Counted from the stretch's first letter, positions 1 through 8,509 are shown. The stretch is 32,644 nucleotides of DNA from CANQDT01 sp051878935 (GCA_051878935.1 JBJELB010000083.1:1-32644); one strand, 5' to 3'. The notes: generated from the sequence alone by a model not told the origin. Made by a program: numbers and translations.

Positions 1-596
1 TGGTGGTTGCTTATAACATGAGTGGATGGCGTGGTTTTGTTAAAATGTTAAAATCTCCAAAAAGCGATGGCGCTGTTTTGCTGGTAACGTTTTTCTTAAC
101 GGTATTCTTTGACCTGGTAATCGCGATTGAAGTAGGCATGATCTTGGCATGTTTATTATTTATGAACCGCATGTCTCAGGAAACGGTCGTAAATGGATTG
201 CATTACACATGGGAAGGAAAGGACCCGAAAAACGATCCGGATGCAATCAGCCTTCGTGTCATTCCAAAACATACGGAAGTGTTTGAAATTATCGGACCTA
301 TGTTCTTTGGTGCAGCAGATAAGTTCTTTGAGATTAGCCGCAGAATGAATCATCACTATAAAGTGGTAATTATCCGTATGCGTTCGGTTCCGGCCATGGA
401 TGTCACTGCCTGTAACACCCTGCAGCAGATCTGTGAACAATGTAAGAAGAAGGGCATTACGGTGGTGTTGTCTCATGTGAATCCACAGCCATTGTCAGTT
501 ATCGAAAAGACCGGCTTGATTGATTTGATTGGGAGAGAAAACATTTGTGCCAATATTGATGAAGCACTGGTGCAGGCGAAGAAAATTATGGAATAA
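1..596 (+). CDS. SulP-family anion permease, C-terminal fragment with STAS domain (5' partial)
   Basis: This is the 3' end of a gene that begins outside the window; the reading frame is open from the first bases, so the apparent GTG at base 3 is not taken as a start. About 197 residues remain. The first ~60 hold hydrophobic segments typical of the last membrane helices of SulP permeases. The final ~100 residues form a STAS domain: a beta strand around FEIIGPMFFGAADKF, then VVIIRMRSVPAMDVTACNTL and a GITVVLSHV strand before the terminal helix. SulP proteins move sulfate, bicarbonate or dicarboxylates across the cytoplasmic membrane, and the cytosolic STAS domain is needed for folding and regulation. 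The substrate cannot be told from this fragment. No hairpin terminator directly follows the stop; the first strong one is at 702-736. Confidence 0.85.
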   Translation, partial: VVAYNMSGWRGFVKMLKSPKSDGAVLLVTFFLTVFFDLVIAIEVGMILACLLFMNRMSQETVVNGLHYTWEGKDPKNDPDAISLRVIPKHTEVFEIIGPMFFGAADKFFEISRRMNHHYKVVIIRMRSVPAMDVTACNTLQQICEQCKKKGITVVLSHVNPQPLSVIEKTGLIDLIGRENICANIDEALVQAKKIME

Positions 597-632
597 CGGT
601 CGCAAGAAAAATTTGGAAATTTGAAAAAAGAT

Positions 633-661
633 TTGCAATTCTGACTGGCATATGCTACACT
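633..661 (+). promoter_or_regulatory. Promoter of the putative antitoxin RNA
   Basis: TTGCAA at 633-638 and TACACT at 656-661 are separated by 17 bases, the optimal sigma-A spacing. The predicted start is near G668/G669. There is no protein-coding gene directly downstream on this strand; transcription would run about 70 bases to the hairpin at 702-736. Confidence 0.55.
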
Positions 662-670
662 TCTTTTGGA

Positions 671-695
671 TATGAACGAAAAGTCCATAGATACA
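671..695 (+). repeat. Direct repeat blocks A and B, antitoxin copy
   Basis: Block A TATGAACGAAA is at 671-681 and block B GTCCATAGATACA at 683-695, one base apart. They match the blocks over the toxin start region exactly and correspond in position to DRa/DRb of the par locus. Confidence 0.75.
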
Positions 696-701
696 AAAAA
701 C

Positions 702-736
702 GAACCCCTAGAAAGATTTGGCCTCTCTAGGGGTTC
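702..736. terminator. Bidirectional hairpin terminator
   Basis: GAACCCCTAGA (702-712) pairs perfectly with TCTAGGGGTTC (726-736) around a 13-base loop. On the minus strand the stem is followed by a T run (complement of A695-A700), giving a strong terminator for the toxin mRNA. On the plus strand the trailing TTGTCATTT is a weaker U-rich tail ending the small RNA and possibly sulP read-through. Confidence 0.8.
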
Positions 737-768
737 TTGTCATTTCAGGCTGACCAGACCCAGGCTAA

Positions 769-861
769 TTACCGGTTACTCTGCTCATCTAGCCATTTGC
801 AAATGTAATACGCGATGACACTTGCCATGATGGAGAGTATGAACGAAACAATTACGTCCAT
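769..861 (-). CDS. Fst-like type I toxin peptide, 30 residues
   Basis: A 30-residue peptide starting MDVIVSFILSIMASVIAYY, with one hydrophobic helix and a polar tail ending KWLDEQSNR. A single membrane span followed by a W-L-D-like charged tail matches the general plan of Fst/Ldr type I toxins, which insert in the cytoplasmic membrane; primary-sequence similarity is only suggestive. The start at 861 is chosen because AAAGGGGGTG lies just upstream; a longer in-frame reading up to 954 is less likely because it runs through the toxin promoter. The gene faces a convergent small RNA with which it shares two repeat blocks and a terminator. Alternatives are a regulatory membrane peptide or a holin-like peptide. 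Confidence 0.65.
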   Translation of the reverse strand: MDVIVSFILSIMASVIAYYICKWLDEQSNR

Positions 862-868
862 AGATACA
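838..868 (+). repeat. Direct repeat blocks A and B, toxin copy
   Basis: Block A is at 838-848 and block B at 856-868, separated by seven bases here instead of one. Block B covers the toxin ATG (859-861, minus strand) and its upstream leader, so base-pairing with the small RNA would occlude translation initiation. Confidence 0.75.
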
Positions 869-901
869 CCCCCTTTCTGTTGCGAGGGCGGCAACACTAG
901 C

Positions 902-930
902 ATTATATCATTATTTGACTTATCTGTATA
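902..930 (-). promoter_or_regulatory. Promoter of the toxin mRNA
   Basis: On the minus strand TATACA (925-930) and TATAAT (902-907) are separated by 17 bases, with TGA just before the -10. The predicted start near 895 gives an mRNA of about 200 nt ending at the hairpin 702-736. The leader begins with an inverted repeat (GTTGC/GCAAC at 895-891 and 883-879), resembling the 5' stem of Fst mRNA. Confidence 0.6.
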
Positions 931-997
931 CCATAAAATTACAATATATAACAATTATTTACAATTCGTTACTTGACAGACGCAACCGAGATTTGAC

Positions 998-1026
998 TTG
1001 AGAAGACAAATGAATTGATGTATAAT
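998..1026 (+). promoter_or_regulatory. Promoter of the plsX operon
   Basis: TTGAGA at 998-1003 and TATAAT at 1021-1026 are 17 bases apart, about 40 bases upstream of the plsX start. No FapR-like operator palindrome was recognised beside it. Confidence 0.65.
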
Positions 1027-1064
1027 AAATTATTCATGTAAATCAAAAGAAAGGATGCGTTGTT

Positions 1065-2078
1065 ATGAGTGAACAAACAATCGTTGCAGTGGATGCAATG
1101 GGTGGAGATCATGCACCGGAAGAAATCGTAAAAGGTGCAGTGGAAGCAATCAATGCAAGAGAAGATATTATGTTATATCTGGTAGGAGATGCAGGACGTG
1201 TCAATGCAGAGCTTGCGAAATACCAGTACCATAAAGATCAGGTAAAAGTCATTCATGCTTCGGAAGAAATTACTTGTGAGGAAGCACCGGTTATGGCAAT
1301 TCGTAAAAAGAAAGATTCGTCTATGGTCGTTGCATTAAATCTGGTGAAAAACGGAGAGGCGGATGCTTTTGTATCAGGTGGAAGCTCCGGTGCGGTATTA
1401 GCTGGTGGTCTTTTTATCGTAGGTCGTTTAAAAGGAGTGGAGAGAGCACCATTGGCTCCTTTGTTTCCAACGACGAAAGGAGTCTCTTTGTTGATTGATT
1501 GTGGTGCCAATGTCGATGCACGTCCATCTCATTTGGTACAGTTTGCGAAAATGGGTTCCATTTATATGGAAAGTGTTGTTGGTGTTGAGAAACCGCGGGT
1601 AGCGATTGTGAACATCGGTGTGGAAGAAGAAAAGGGAAATGCGTTGGTAAAGGAAACGTATCCACTTTTAAAAGAGTGTAAAGATATCAATTTTATCGGC
1701 AGCATAGAGGCTCGCGACATTCCATATGGAAAAGCGGATGTTGTTGTTAGCGAAGCATTTGTCGGAAATGTTATTTTGAAGCTGATGGAGGGATTGTCCG
1801 GTGCTTTGGTTGGACAGATTAAGAGAGGTCTGATGTCAACGACAAGAAGTAAACTGGGAGCTGCCCTAGCGATGCCGGCTTTAAAGAAGACCTTGAAATC
1901 GTTTGATGCAACAGAGCATGGTGGTGCTCCGTTGCTTGGTTTAAAAGGCCTGGTTGTGAAGATCCACGGCAGTGCGAAAGCAAAAGAAACAAAGAATGCT
2001 ATTTTCCAGTGTGTGCAATTCAAAGAACAGAAGATTAATGAAAAAATTCAGGAAAAGTTAGAGGTAGTTTCGGAATGA
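1065..2078 (+). CDS. plsX: Phosphate acyltransferase PlsX
   Basis: PlsX converts acyl-ACP and phosphate to acyl-phosphate, the acyl donor for PlsY in phosphatidic acid synthesis, acting at the inner face of the membrane. The 337-residue product has the family's usual length and its N-terminal signature VAVDAMGGDHAP (residues 7-18), with SGGSSGAVLAGG near residues 104-115 and LLIDCGANVDARP further on. The ATG follows AAAGGATG at a suitable distance. The stop overlaps the rnc start in an ATGA, implying translational coupling. In many Firmicutes acpP sits between plsX and rnc; here it is absent. Confidence 0.95.
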   Translation: MSEQTIVAVDAMGGDHAPEEIVKGAVEAINAREDIMLYLVGDAGRVNAELAKYQYHKDQVKVIHASEEITCEEAPVMAIRKKKDSSMVVALNLVKNGEADAFVSGGSSGAVLAGGLFIVGRLKGVERAPLAPLFPTTKGVSLLIDCGANVDARPSHLVQFAKMGSIYMESVVGVEKPRVAIVNIGVEEEKGNALVKETYPLLKECKDINFIGSIEARDIPYGKADVVVSEAFVGNVILKLMEGLSGALVGQIKRGLMSTTRSKLGAALAMPALKKTLKSFDATEHGGAPLLGLKGLVVKIHGSAKAKETKNAIFQCVQFKEQKINEKIQEKLEVVSE

Positions 2079-2764
2079 CAATGCAGGAGAGAATTGCAGG
2101 ACTGGAAGAAAGAATAGAATATGTTTTTCAGAATAAAAAGCAATTACAACTGGCACTTACTCATAGCTCCTATGCGAATGAACAACGTAAGAAACAGGAA
2201 TACAATGAGCGAATCGAATTTCTGGGTGATGCGGTGTTAGAGCTGGTAATGAGTGATTATCTTTATCGGTCGTATCCGGAGAAAAAAGAGGGCGAATTGA
2301 CGAAAATGCGTGCCAGTCTCGTTTGTGAAAGAACCTTAGCCGGATGTGCCAGAAAGATTCAATTAGGAGATTTCCTATTATTAAGCAAGGGAGAAGAACA
2401 ATGCGGCGGACGCAATCGTGATTCTATTCTCAGTGATGCTTTTGAATCGGTGATTGGTGCCATTTATCTCGATGGAGGTATTGAACAGGCACGTACTTTT
2501 ATCATGAAACATTTATTGGAAGATGTAGAAGATAAGTTTTTGTTCTATGACGCCAAGACGACGTTGCAGGAACTGTTGCAGGCGGAGAAAAAAATCTTAC
2601 CGGAGTATCGTCTGATAGGAGAAACCGGACCGGAACATGATAAAACCTTTGAGGTGGAAGTTTTGGTGGAACAGACTGTGATTGCACGGGGCAGTGGTCA
2701 TTCCAAAAAAGCAGCAGAACAGATGGCTGCTTATCTCGCCCTGAAGAATAAAGAGAAGAAGTAG
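2075..2764 (+). CDS. rnc: Ribonuclease III
   Basis: RNase III cleaves double-stranded RNA, including rRNA precursors and structured mRNAs or antisense duplexes. The 229-residue protein has the catalytic domain first, with ERIEFLGDAVLELV (E48, D52) and DAFESVIGAIYLDGG (D121, E124) supplying the metal ligands. A double-stranded RNA-binding domain occupies roughly residues 155-228, ending in the GSGHSKKAAEQMAA-type helix. Length is normal. It overlaps plsX by four bases and is followed nine bases later by smc, consistent with one operon. It could also process duplexes between the toxin mRNA and small RNA upstream (inference). Confidence 0.96.
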   Translation: MTMQERIAGLEERIEYVFQNKKQLQLALTHSSYANEQRKKQEYNERIEFLGDAVLELVMSDYLYRSYPEKKEGELTKMRASLVCERTLAGCARKIQLGDFLLLSKGEEQCGGRNRDSILSDAFESVIGAIYLDGGIEQARTFIMKHLLEDVEDKFLFYDAKTTLQELLQAEKKILPEYRLIGETGPEHDKTFEVEVLVEQTVIARGSGHSKKAAEQMAAYLALKNKEKK

Positions 2765-2772
2765 GAACAAGC

Positions 2773-5700
2773 ATGTATTTAAAGAGTATTGAGGTACACG
2801 GTTTTAAGTCTTTTGCGAATAAGATTGTATTTGAATTTAAAGATGGCATTACCGGTATCGTAGGACCAAACGGTAGTGGAAAAAGCAATGTTGCGGACGC
2901 AGTTCGTTGGGTGTTAGGAGAACAAAGTGCGAAGCAATTGCGTGGTGCCAGTATGCAGGATGTCATTTTTGCGGGTACCCAGAATCGTAAACCGATGGGA
3001 TATGCATATGTGGCTATCACGTTGGATAACAAAGACCATAGTCTGCCAATTGAATATGATGAGGTGACGGTTTCCAGACGTGTATACCGTTCCGGAGAAA
3101 GTGAGTATATGATCAACGGGACGAGTTGCCGCCTGAAGGATATCAATGCGTTGTTTTTTGATACGGGTATTGGTAAAGAAGGATATTCCATTATCGGACA
3201 GGGTCAGATTGAGAAGATTCTGAGTGGTAAGCCGGAAGAACGCCGGGAATTATTCGATGAAGCTGCCGGAATTGTGAAATTTAAGAAAAACAAGGCTGCA
3301 ACGGAGAAATCGTTAGAGCAGGAGCATCAGAATCTGCTTCGTGTGAAAGATATCTTAGATCAGCTGGAACTTCAGGTTGGTCCGTTAAAACATCAGTCGG
3401 AAGTTGCAAAGCAGTATCTGGAATACCGGGATGAATGTAAATCGTTGGATGTTAATGTATTCTTGTTGGAAAGCGATCGTATCAAAGGCGTGGAAAAAGA
3501 GCTGGAAGAGAAAATTGCGATTGTAACCAATGACCTGGATCAGGCTCAGAAAGAATATGATCTGACCAAAAAAGAATATGAGTCGTTAGAGCTTGAGATG
3601 GAACATCGGGAAGCCCTGATGGAGCAGTTGAAAAACGATATCAGTGAGGCGAAGCTTTCCAAAGGAAAATTGGAAGGTGAGATTAAGGTTGTAGAAGAAC
3701 AGATTAATACAGCCAAGAGTCAGGAAATCCATGTTCAGGAGAGACTGACTCGTCTGGAGCAGTCCATTAACGCAAAAAATAAAGAAGAAGAAGCGGTATT
3801 GGAAGAAAAGGAAAGCCTGTTGGAGGAGCGTGAAAAAACGTCTCAGGCATTGCTGTCTCTGGAAAATAAGCTGGAAAGCTGTAATCAGAACCAGAATGCA
3901 TTAGCAGCCAAAATAGAAGAGAATAAGAGCAGCATGATCAGCTTCATGAACCAGAATACGGAAATTACCGGTAAGCTGGAGCGTTATGATGCGCTTTTAG
4001 AACAGATCAGCATTCGGAAAACAGAATTGAACCAACGCTTGCTGACAAATGAGAGTGCAAAACAGGAGCATGAAAGTGTTGTTTCCAGGATGAGCGAAGC
4101 GAAGGCAGAAAATGATGCTGCAATAGAGCAGTTGGAGACGGAAACGACAGCGAATGAAGCAGTCCTACAGAAAGCAACCGAAGAGTTGAATGAAAAGCGC
4201 AGTCTGCTCGCTGAAGCACAACAGGATTATCATACGAGCCAGTCAAAATTAGATACTGTTCGTAATATGACTGAACGCTATGAAGGATATGGTAACAGCA
4301 TTCGTCGTGTTATGGAGCAAAAAGAAAAGAATAAGGGCGTCAAAGGTGTTGTTGCCGATTTAATCCAGACACAGAAAGAATACGAGGTAGCCGTGGAAAC
4401 GGCCCTGGGTGGCAGTATCCAGAACATTGTAACCGATAATGAGAATACGGCCAAACAAATGATTCAGTATCTGAAAGAGAATAAGTATGGCCGTGCGACC
4501 TTCCTTCCGTTAACCAGTATATCCGGAGGGGCAGGCATCCGACATGAACAGGCACTCAAAGAAAATGGTGTCATTGGCCGTGCCAGCGATCTGGTGCAGA
4601 CAGAATTGGAATTTCAACAAGTCGCAGAGTATTTGTTGGGTCGAATCTTAGTTGTTGATCATATCGATCATGCAATTGCGATTGCGAAGAAATATCGCTA
4701 TTCCCTGCATATCGTTACCCTGGAGGGCGAACATTTGAATCCGGGTGGTGCCATGAGTGGTGGTGCGTTCCGCAATAATAGCAATTTATTGGGCAGACGC
4801 CGCGAGTTAGAAGAGCTGACAGAGAAGATTGCAAAGCTGAAACAGCAGATTGAAATCTATCGTGCACGAATGGACGAATTACAGGCTGAGCAGGAGCATG
4901 CGCAAGGCTTGGCAAAAGAACATAATCAGCGTCGTCAGGACTTATTCCTGCAACGCAATACCATTATGTTAAATCTCAATCAGGCGCAGGAAGCACTCAC
5001 AACGCTGCAACAGGGTCTGGCAGGTCTGAAAAGAGAAAATACGGATTTGGATAAACAGATTGCAGAGATACATAAGGAAAAAGAATCTCTGATTACAAAC
5101 GAAAAAGATTCTTCCAAAGCAAGAGAGACTTGTGAAGAAGCTATTAGCGAACTGGAGCTTCGCTTACAGGAGGGAAATCAGGAAAAAGCCGATTTGGAAC
5201 AGGATTATGCCCAAACGCGTATGTTGCTGGCAGAGCTTGTTCAAAAAGAAACGTTTGCTACCAGTAATCTGAATCGTATTCAATCTGAGAAACAGACTTT
5301 GGTGGAAGAAAGGAAGCAGATTCTTGACCATGGAGATGATGCGAAAGGCAAAGTGCATCAATTACTGGATCAGATTGCAGCCATGCAGGAGGAGGCCGAA
5401 CAGGCGAGTCGGCGAGTGGCAGACAAAACCAAACAGCTCCAGGAAAAGCAGCAGGAAAAAGAAAACAGTGCAAGAGAACATAAGACGTTCTTCTCAAAAC
5501 GGGAAGAATTAAATGAAACCATGTCGGCACTGGATAAAGAGAGTTTTCGTTTAACAGGACAGTTAGAGCGAATTCAGGATCAGATTCAGACGTTGGAAAG
5601 CTACATGTGGGAAGAATATGAACTGACTTATAAACGTGCAGAAGAATTCAAAGATCCGGAAAAAACAGATTTACCGTCATTGAAGAAGGAATTAGCATCC

Positions 5701-6333
5701 ATAAAGAGTAAGATTCGCGCGTTGGGTAACGTCAACGTTAATGCGATTGAGGATTATAAGGTTATTTCGGAGAAATACGAATTTTTATCAGCACAACGGG
5801 ATGATATTTTAAAAGCAGAGGCGAATCTGAATAAGATCCTGCATAATCTGGATGTCGAGATGCGGAAACAGTTTAAGGAACGCTTTACAGAGATTCAGAT
5901 CATGTTTGATAAAGTATTCAAAGAACTGTTTGGTGGTGGTAAGGCTACATTGGAATTAGTGGAGGATGAAGATCTAATCGAAGCCGGCATTATCATCAAT
6001 GCTCAGCCACCGGGCAAGAAATTGCAGAATATGATGCAGTTGTCCGGTGGAGAGAAAGCCTTAACTGCAATCGCCATTCTGTTTGCAATTCAGAGTCTGA
6101 AGCCGTCCCCGTTCTGTCTGTTAGACGAGATCGAGGCTGCATTGGATGAATCCAATGTCGGACGTTTCGCAGAATATCTGCATAATTTAACGAAAGATAC
6201 ACAGTTTATCTGTATTACGCACAGACGGGGAACGATGACAGCCGCAGATGTATTGTACGGTATTACGATGCAGGAGAAGGGTGTGTCAACCCTGGTATCT
6301 GTGAATCTGATTGAAGATAAACTGGATGAGTAA
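2773..6333 (+). CDS. smc: Chromosome segregation protein SMC
   Basis: SMC is the ATPase of the bacterial condensin complex, acting with ScpA and ScpB to compact and segregate the nucleoid. The 1186-residue product is full length. Walker A GPNGSGKSN lies at residues 31-39. Long coiled-coil arms flank a hinge from about residue 520 to 670. The ABC signature LSGGEK is at 1090-1095 and Walker B with catalytic glutamate (LLDEIEAALDE) at about 1116-1126. Only a weak ribosome-binding site (AGGAAC) precedes the ATG, so translation may depend on coupling from rnc. ScpA/ScpB are not in the window. Confidence 0.97.
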   Translation: MYLKSIEVHGFKSFANKIVFEFKDGITGIVGPNGSGKSNVADAVRWVLGEQSAKQLRGASMQDVIFAGTQNRKPMGYAYVAITLDNKDHSLPIEYDEVTVSRRVYRSGESEYMINGTSCRLKDINALFFDTGIGKEGYSIIGQGQIEKILSGKPEERRELFDEAAGIVKFKKNKAATEKSLEQEHQNLLRVKDILDQLELQVGPLKHQSEVAKQYLEYRDECKSLDVNVFLLESDRIKGVEKELEEKIAIVTNDLDQAQKEYDLTKKEYESLELEMEHREALMEQLKNDISEAKLSKGKLEGEIKVVEEQINTAKSQEIHVQERLTRLEQSINAKNKEEEAVLEEKESLLEEREKTSQALLSLENKLESCNQNQNALAAKIEENKSSMISFMNQNTEITGKLERYDALLEQISIRKTELNQRLLTNESAKQEHESVVSRMSEAKAENDAAIEQLETETTANEAVLQKATEELNEKRSLLAEAQQDYHTSQSKLDTVRNMTERYEGYGNSIRRVMEQKEKNKGVKGVVADLIQTQKEYEVAVETALGGSIQNIVTDNENTAKQMIQYLKENKYGRATFLPLTSISGGAGIRHEQALKENGVIGRASDLVQTELEFQQVAEYLLGRILVVDHIDHAIAIAKKYRYSLHIVTLEGEHLNPGGAMSGGAFRNNSNLLGRRRELEELTEKIAKLKQQIEIYRARMDELQAEQEHAQGLAKEHNQRRQDLFLQRNTIMLNLNQAQEALTTLQQGLAGLKRENTDLDKQIAEIHKEKESLITNEKDSSKARETCEEAISELELRLQEGNQEKADLEQDYAQTRMLLAELVQKETFATSNLNRIQSEKQTLVEERKQILDHGDDAKGKVHQLLDQIAAMQEEAEQASRRVADKTKQLQEKQQEKENSAREHKTFFSKREELNETMSALDKESFRLTGQLERIQDQIQTLESYMWEEYELTYKRAEEFKDPEKTDLPSLKKELASIKSKIRALGNVNVNAIEDYKVISEKYEFLSAQRDDILKAEANLNKILHNLDVEMRKQFKERFTEIQIMFDKVFKELFGGGKATLELVEDEDLIEAGIIINAQPPGKKLQNMMQLSGGEKALTAIAILFAIQSLKPSPFCLLDEIEAALDESNVGRFAEYLHNLTKDTQFICITHRRGTMTAADVLYGITMQEKGVSTLVSVNLIEDKLDE

Positions 6334-6351
6334 TGCAGCAGGAGGAGCAAA

Positions 6352-7287
6352 ATGGGAGAGAAGAAAGGTTTTTTTCGAAAGCTGGTAGATGGACTGGCAA
6401 AAACAAGAGATAATATTTCCGAAGGCTTTGATAACCTGTTCCATGGTTTTTCGGAGATTGATGATGATTTTTATGAAGAGTTGGAAGAACTGTTGATTAT
6501 GGGAGACCTTGGTGTCGATACCACGATGAATATTCTGGATGATCTGCGTGCCAGAGTGCGGGAAAACCATATCATGCAGACCAGTGAATGCCGTGAATTA
6601 TTGATTCAGACAATCAAAGATCAGATGGCAGTAGATGAGTCGGCATATGACTTTGAAAATCAAAAATCCGTCGTATTAGTGATTGGTGTAAATGGTGTAG
6701 GTAAAACAACATCGGTAGGAAAATTGGCAGCAAACTTGAAAAATGAAGGAAAACGCGTTATGATTGCGGCAGCGGATACGTTCCGTGCAGCAGCGATTGA
6801 ACAATTAACTGAGTGGTCCAACCGCGCAGGCGTGGATATTATTGCACAGCAGGAAGGCTCTGATCCGGCAGCAGTGGTTTATGATGCCTTGCAGGCTGCG
6901 AAATCCAGAAATGTAGATGTCCTGTTATGTGATACAGCCGGTCGTCTTCATAACAAAAAGAATTTGATGGATGAACTAAGTAAGATGAATCGGATTATCG
7001 AGAGAGAATACCCTGAAGCGCATCGTGAGAGCCTGATTGTCTTAGATGGCACGACAGGCCAGAATGCTTTGGTTCAGGCCAGACAGTTCAAGGAGGCAAC
7101 GGACATTTCCGGTATTATTTTAACAAAGTTAGATGGAACAGCCAAAGGTGGTATTGCCATTGCTATTCAGGCAGAACTGGGTGTTCCGGTCAAATATATT
7201 GGTTTAGGTGAGAAAATCGATGATTTACAGAAATTTGATGCAGATGACTTTGTAAATGCTTTGTTTAGTCAAAAGGAGGACGAATAA
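6352..7287 (+). CDS. ftsY: Signal recognition particle receptor FtsY
   Basis: FtsY is the membrane-associated GTPase that receives Ffh-bound ribosomes for cotranslational protein targeting. The 311-residue product has the N domain first (about residues 25-95) and then the G domain with GVNGVGKTT (112-120), DTFRAAA, DTAGR and TKLDGTAKGG motifs. The acidic A domain is almost absent, as is usual in Firmicutes. AGGAGGAG four bases before the ATG gives a strong start. It follows smc by 18 bases and its final codons contain the ribosome-binding site of ilvA. Ffh is not adjacent. Confidence 0.96.
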   Translation: MGEKKGFFRKLVDGLAKTRDNISEGFDNLFHGFSEIDDDFYEELEELLIMGDLGVDTTMNILDDLRARVRENHIMQTSECRELLIQTIKDQMAVDESAYDFENQKSVVLVIGVNGVGKTTSVGKLAANLKNEGKRVMIAAADTFRAAAIEQLTEWSNRAGVDIIAQQEGSDPAAVVYDALQAAKSRNVDVLLCDTAGRLHNKKNLMDELSKMNRIIEREYPEAHRESLIVLDGTTGQNALVQARQFKEATDISGIILTKLDGTAKGGIAIAIQAELGVPVKYIGLGEKIDDLQKFDADDFVNALFSQKEDE

Positions 7288-7288
7288 G

Positions 7289-8509
7289 ATGCTGACACTT
7301 GATAAGTTTGAAAAAGCCTATGACATAGTACAACAGGTAGTATTGCCGACAAAGCTTGTGAAAAGCGACTTTTTCTCAAAAGCAACAGGAAATCAGGTAT
7401 ACTTAAAACCGGAAAATATGCAGTTGACCGGCGCTTATAAGATACGAGGTGCGTATTATAAGATTAGTACGTTATCGGATGAGGAACGAAAAAAGGGTCT
7501 GATTACCGCTTCCGCAGGAAATCATGCGCAAGGTGTTGCCTATGCAGCAAGAGAATATGGAACAAAAGCAGTCATTGTTATGCCGACATCCACACCGCTT
7601 ATGAAGGTGAATCGTACCAAGGCATTGGGAGCAGAGGTCATTCTGCATGGAGAAGTATATGATGAGGCATGTGCATATGCATTAAAATTAGCGGAAGAAG
7701 AAGGCTATACCTTCATCCATCCGTTTGATGATTTGGATGTAGCCACCGGCCAGGGAACGATTGCGATGGAAATCGTAAAAGAATTACCTACCGTAGATTA
7801 TATTCTGGTTCCTATCGGCGGAGGTGGTCTTGCGACTGGTGTATCCACATTAGCAAAGCTGTTGAATCCAAATATCAAAGTTATTGGTGTGGAACCTGCC
7901 GGTGCGAATTGTATGCAGGCATCGTTACAGGCCGGCGAAGTTGTTACTTTACCGGGTGTGGATACGATAGCGGATGGTACCGCAGTAAAAACACCGGGCA
8001 GCAACATCTTCCCATACATACAGGAAAATATCGATGATATTATTACGATTGAAGATTCAGAATTAATCGTTGCATTCCTGGATACATTAGAAAATCATAA
8101 GATGCTGGTAGAGAATTCCGGCTTATTATCAGTAGCTGCATTGCAGCATTTAGATGTGAAGGGCAAAAAAGTGGTATCCGTTTTAAGCGGTGGTAACATG
8201 GATGTCATCACGATGGCTTCGGTTATCCAGCATGGTCTGATTGCCCGTGACAGAATCTTTACCGTATCGGTGCAATTGCCGGATAAACCGGGTGAATTGG
8301 TACGTGTCTCTACCGTGATTGCACAGGCACAGGGAAATATCATCAAGCTTGAGCATAACCAGTTCGTCAGCATCAACCGAAACAGTGCAGTAGAATTGGT
8401 AATTACGATGGAAGCATTTGGAACAGAGCATAAGCACAAGATTATCCGGGCCTTAAAGGATGCCGGATATGATCCAAAACTCGAAGAATCTAAGAGTATT
8501 TATAATTAG
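7289..8509 (+). CDS. ilvA: Threonine ammonia-lyase with C-terminal ACT domain
   Basis: This pyridoxal-phosphate enzyme deaminates threonine to 2-oxobutanoate and ammonia, feeding isoleucine synthesis or threonine breakdown. The 406-residue product carries the cofactor lysine in LTGAYKIRGAYYK (K51), the SAGNHAQGVAYAA loop and the phosphate-binding PIGGGGLATG. An ACT domain follows at about residues 325-400 (VSVQLPDKPGELVRVST), so it belongs to the single-ACT, roughly 400-residue group rather than the long biosynthetic form. AAAAGGAGG ends about ten bases before the chosen ATG, inside ftsY. Its TAG stop lies within the outermost bases of the downstream palindromic repeat. The substrate could also include serine. 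Confidence 0.92.
   Translation: MLTLDKFEKAYDIVQQVVLPTKLVKSDFFSKATGNQVYLKPENMQLTGAYKIRGAYYKISTLSDEERKKGLITASAGNHAQGVAYAAREYGTKAVIVMPTSTPLMKVNRTKALGAEVILHGEVYDEACAYALKLAEEEGYTFIHPFDDLDVATGQGTIAMEIVKELPTVDYILVPIGGGGLATGVSTLAKLLNPNIKVIGVEPAGANCMQASLQAGEVVTLPGVDTIADGTAVKTPGSNIFPYIQENIDDIITIEDSELIVAFLDTLENHKMLVENSGLLSVAALQHLDVKGKKVVSVLSGGNMDVITMASVIQHGLIARDRIFTVSVQLPDKPGELVRVSTVIAQAQGNIIKLEHNQFVSINRNSAVELVITMEAFGTEHKHKIIRALKDAGYDPKLEESKSIYN

Larger units (their letters stand above)
668..740 (+). ncRNA. Putative Fst/par-type antitoxin small RNA (RNA II-like)
   Basis: A small RNA of about 70 nt is predicted from the promoter at 633-661 and the terminator hairpin at 702-736. Its 5' half carries two blocks, TATGAACGAAA (671-681) and GTCCATAGATACA (683-695). 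Both recur exactly on the same strand at 838-848 and 856-868, at the start of the minus-strand toxin gene. The RNA is therefore complementary to the toxin mRNA at its start codon and again at the shared terminator stem. This is the layout of RNA II in the enterococcal par locus (established knowledge). Size, convergent direction and repeat placement agree; expression and function are inferred. Confidence 0.6.

Noticed and set aside
862..954. N-terminally extended 61-residue form of the toxin peptide
   Set aside because: The extension crosses the TATAAT and predicted start of its own mRNA, and a good ribosome-binding site lies directly before the shorter ATG.
2502..3191. 229-residue minus-strand open frame over rnc and smc
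   Set aside because: Antisense to two clearly recognised genes, with no promoter or ribosome-binding site and no recognisable domain.
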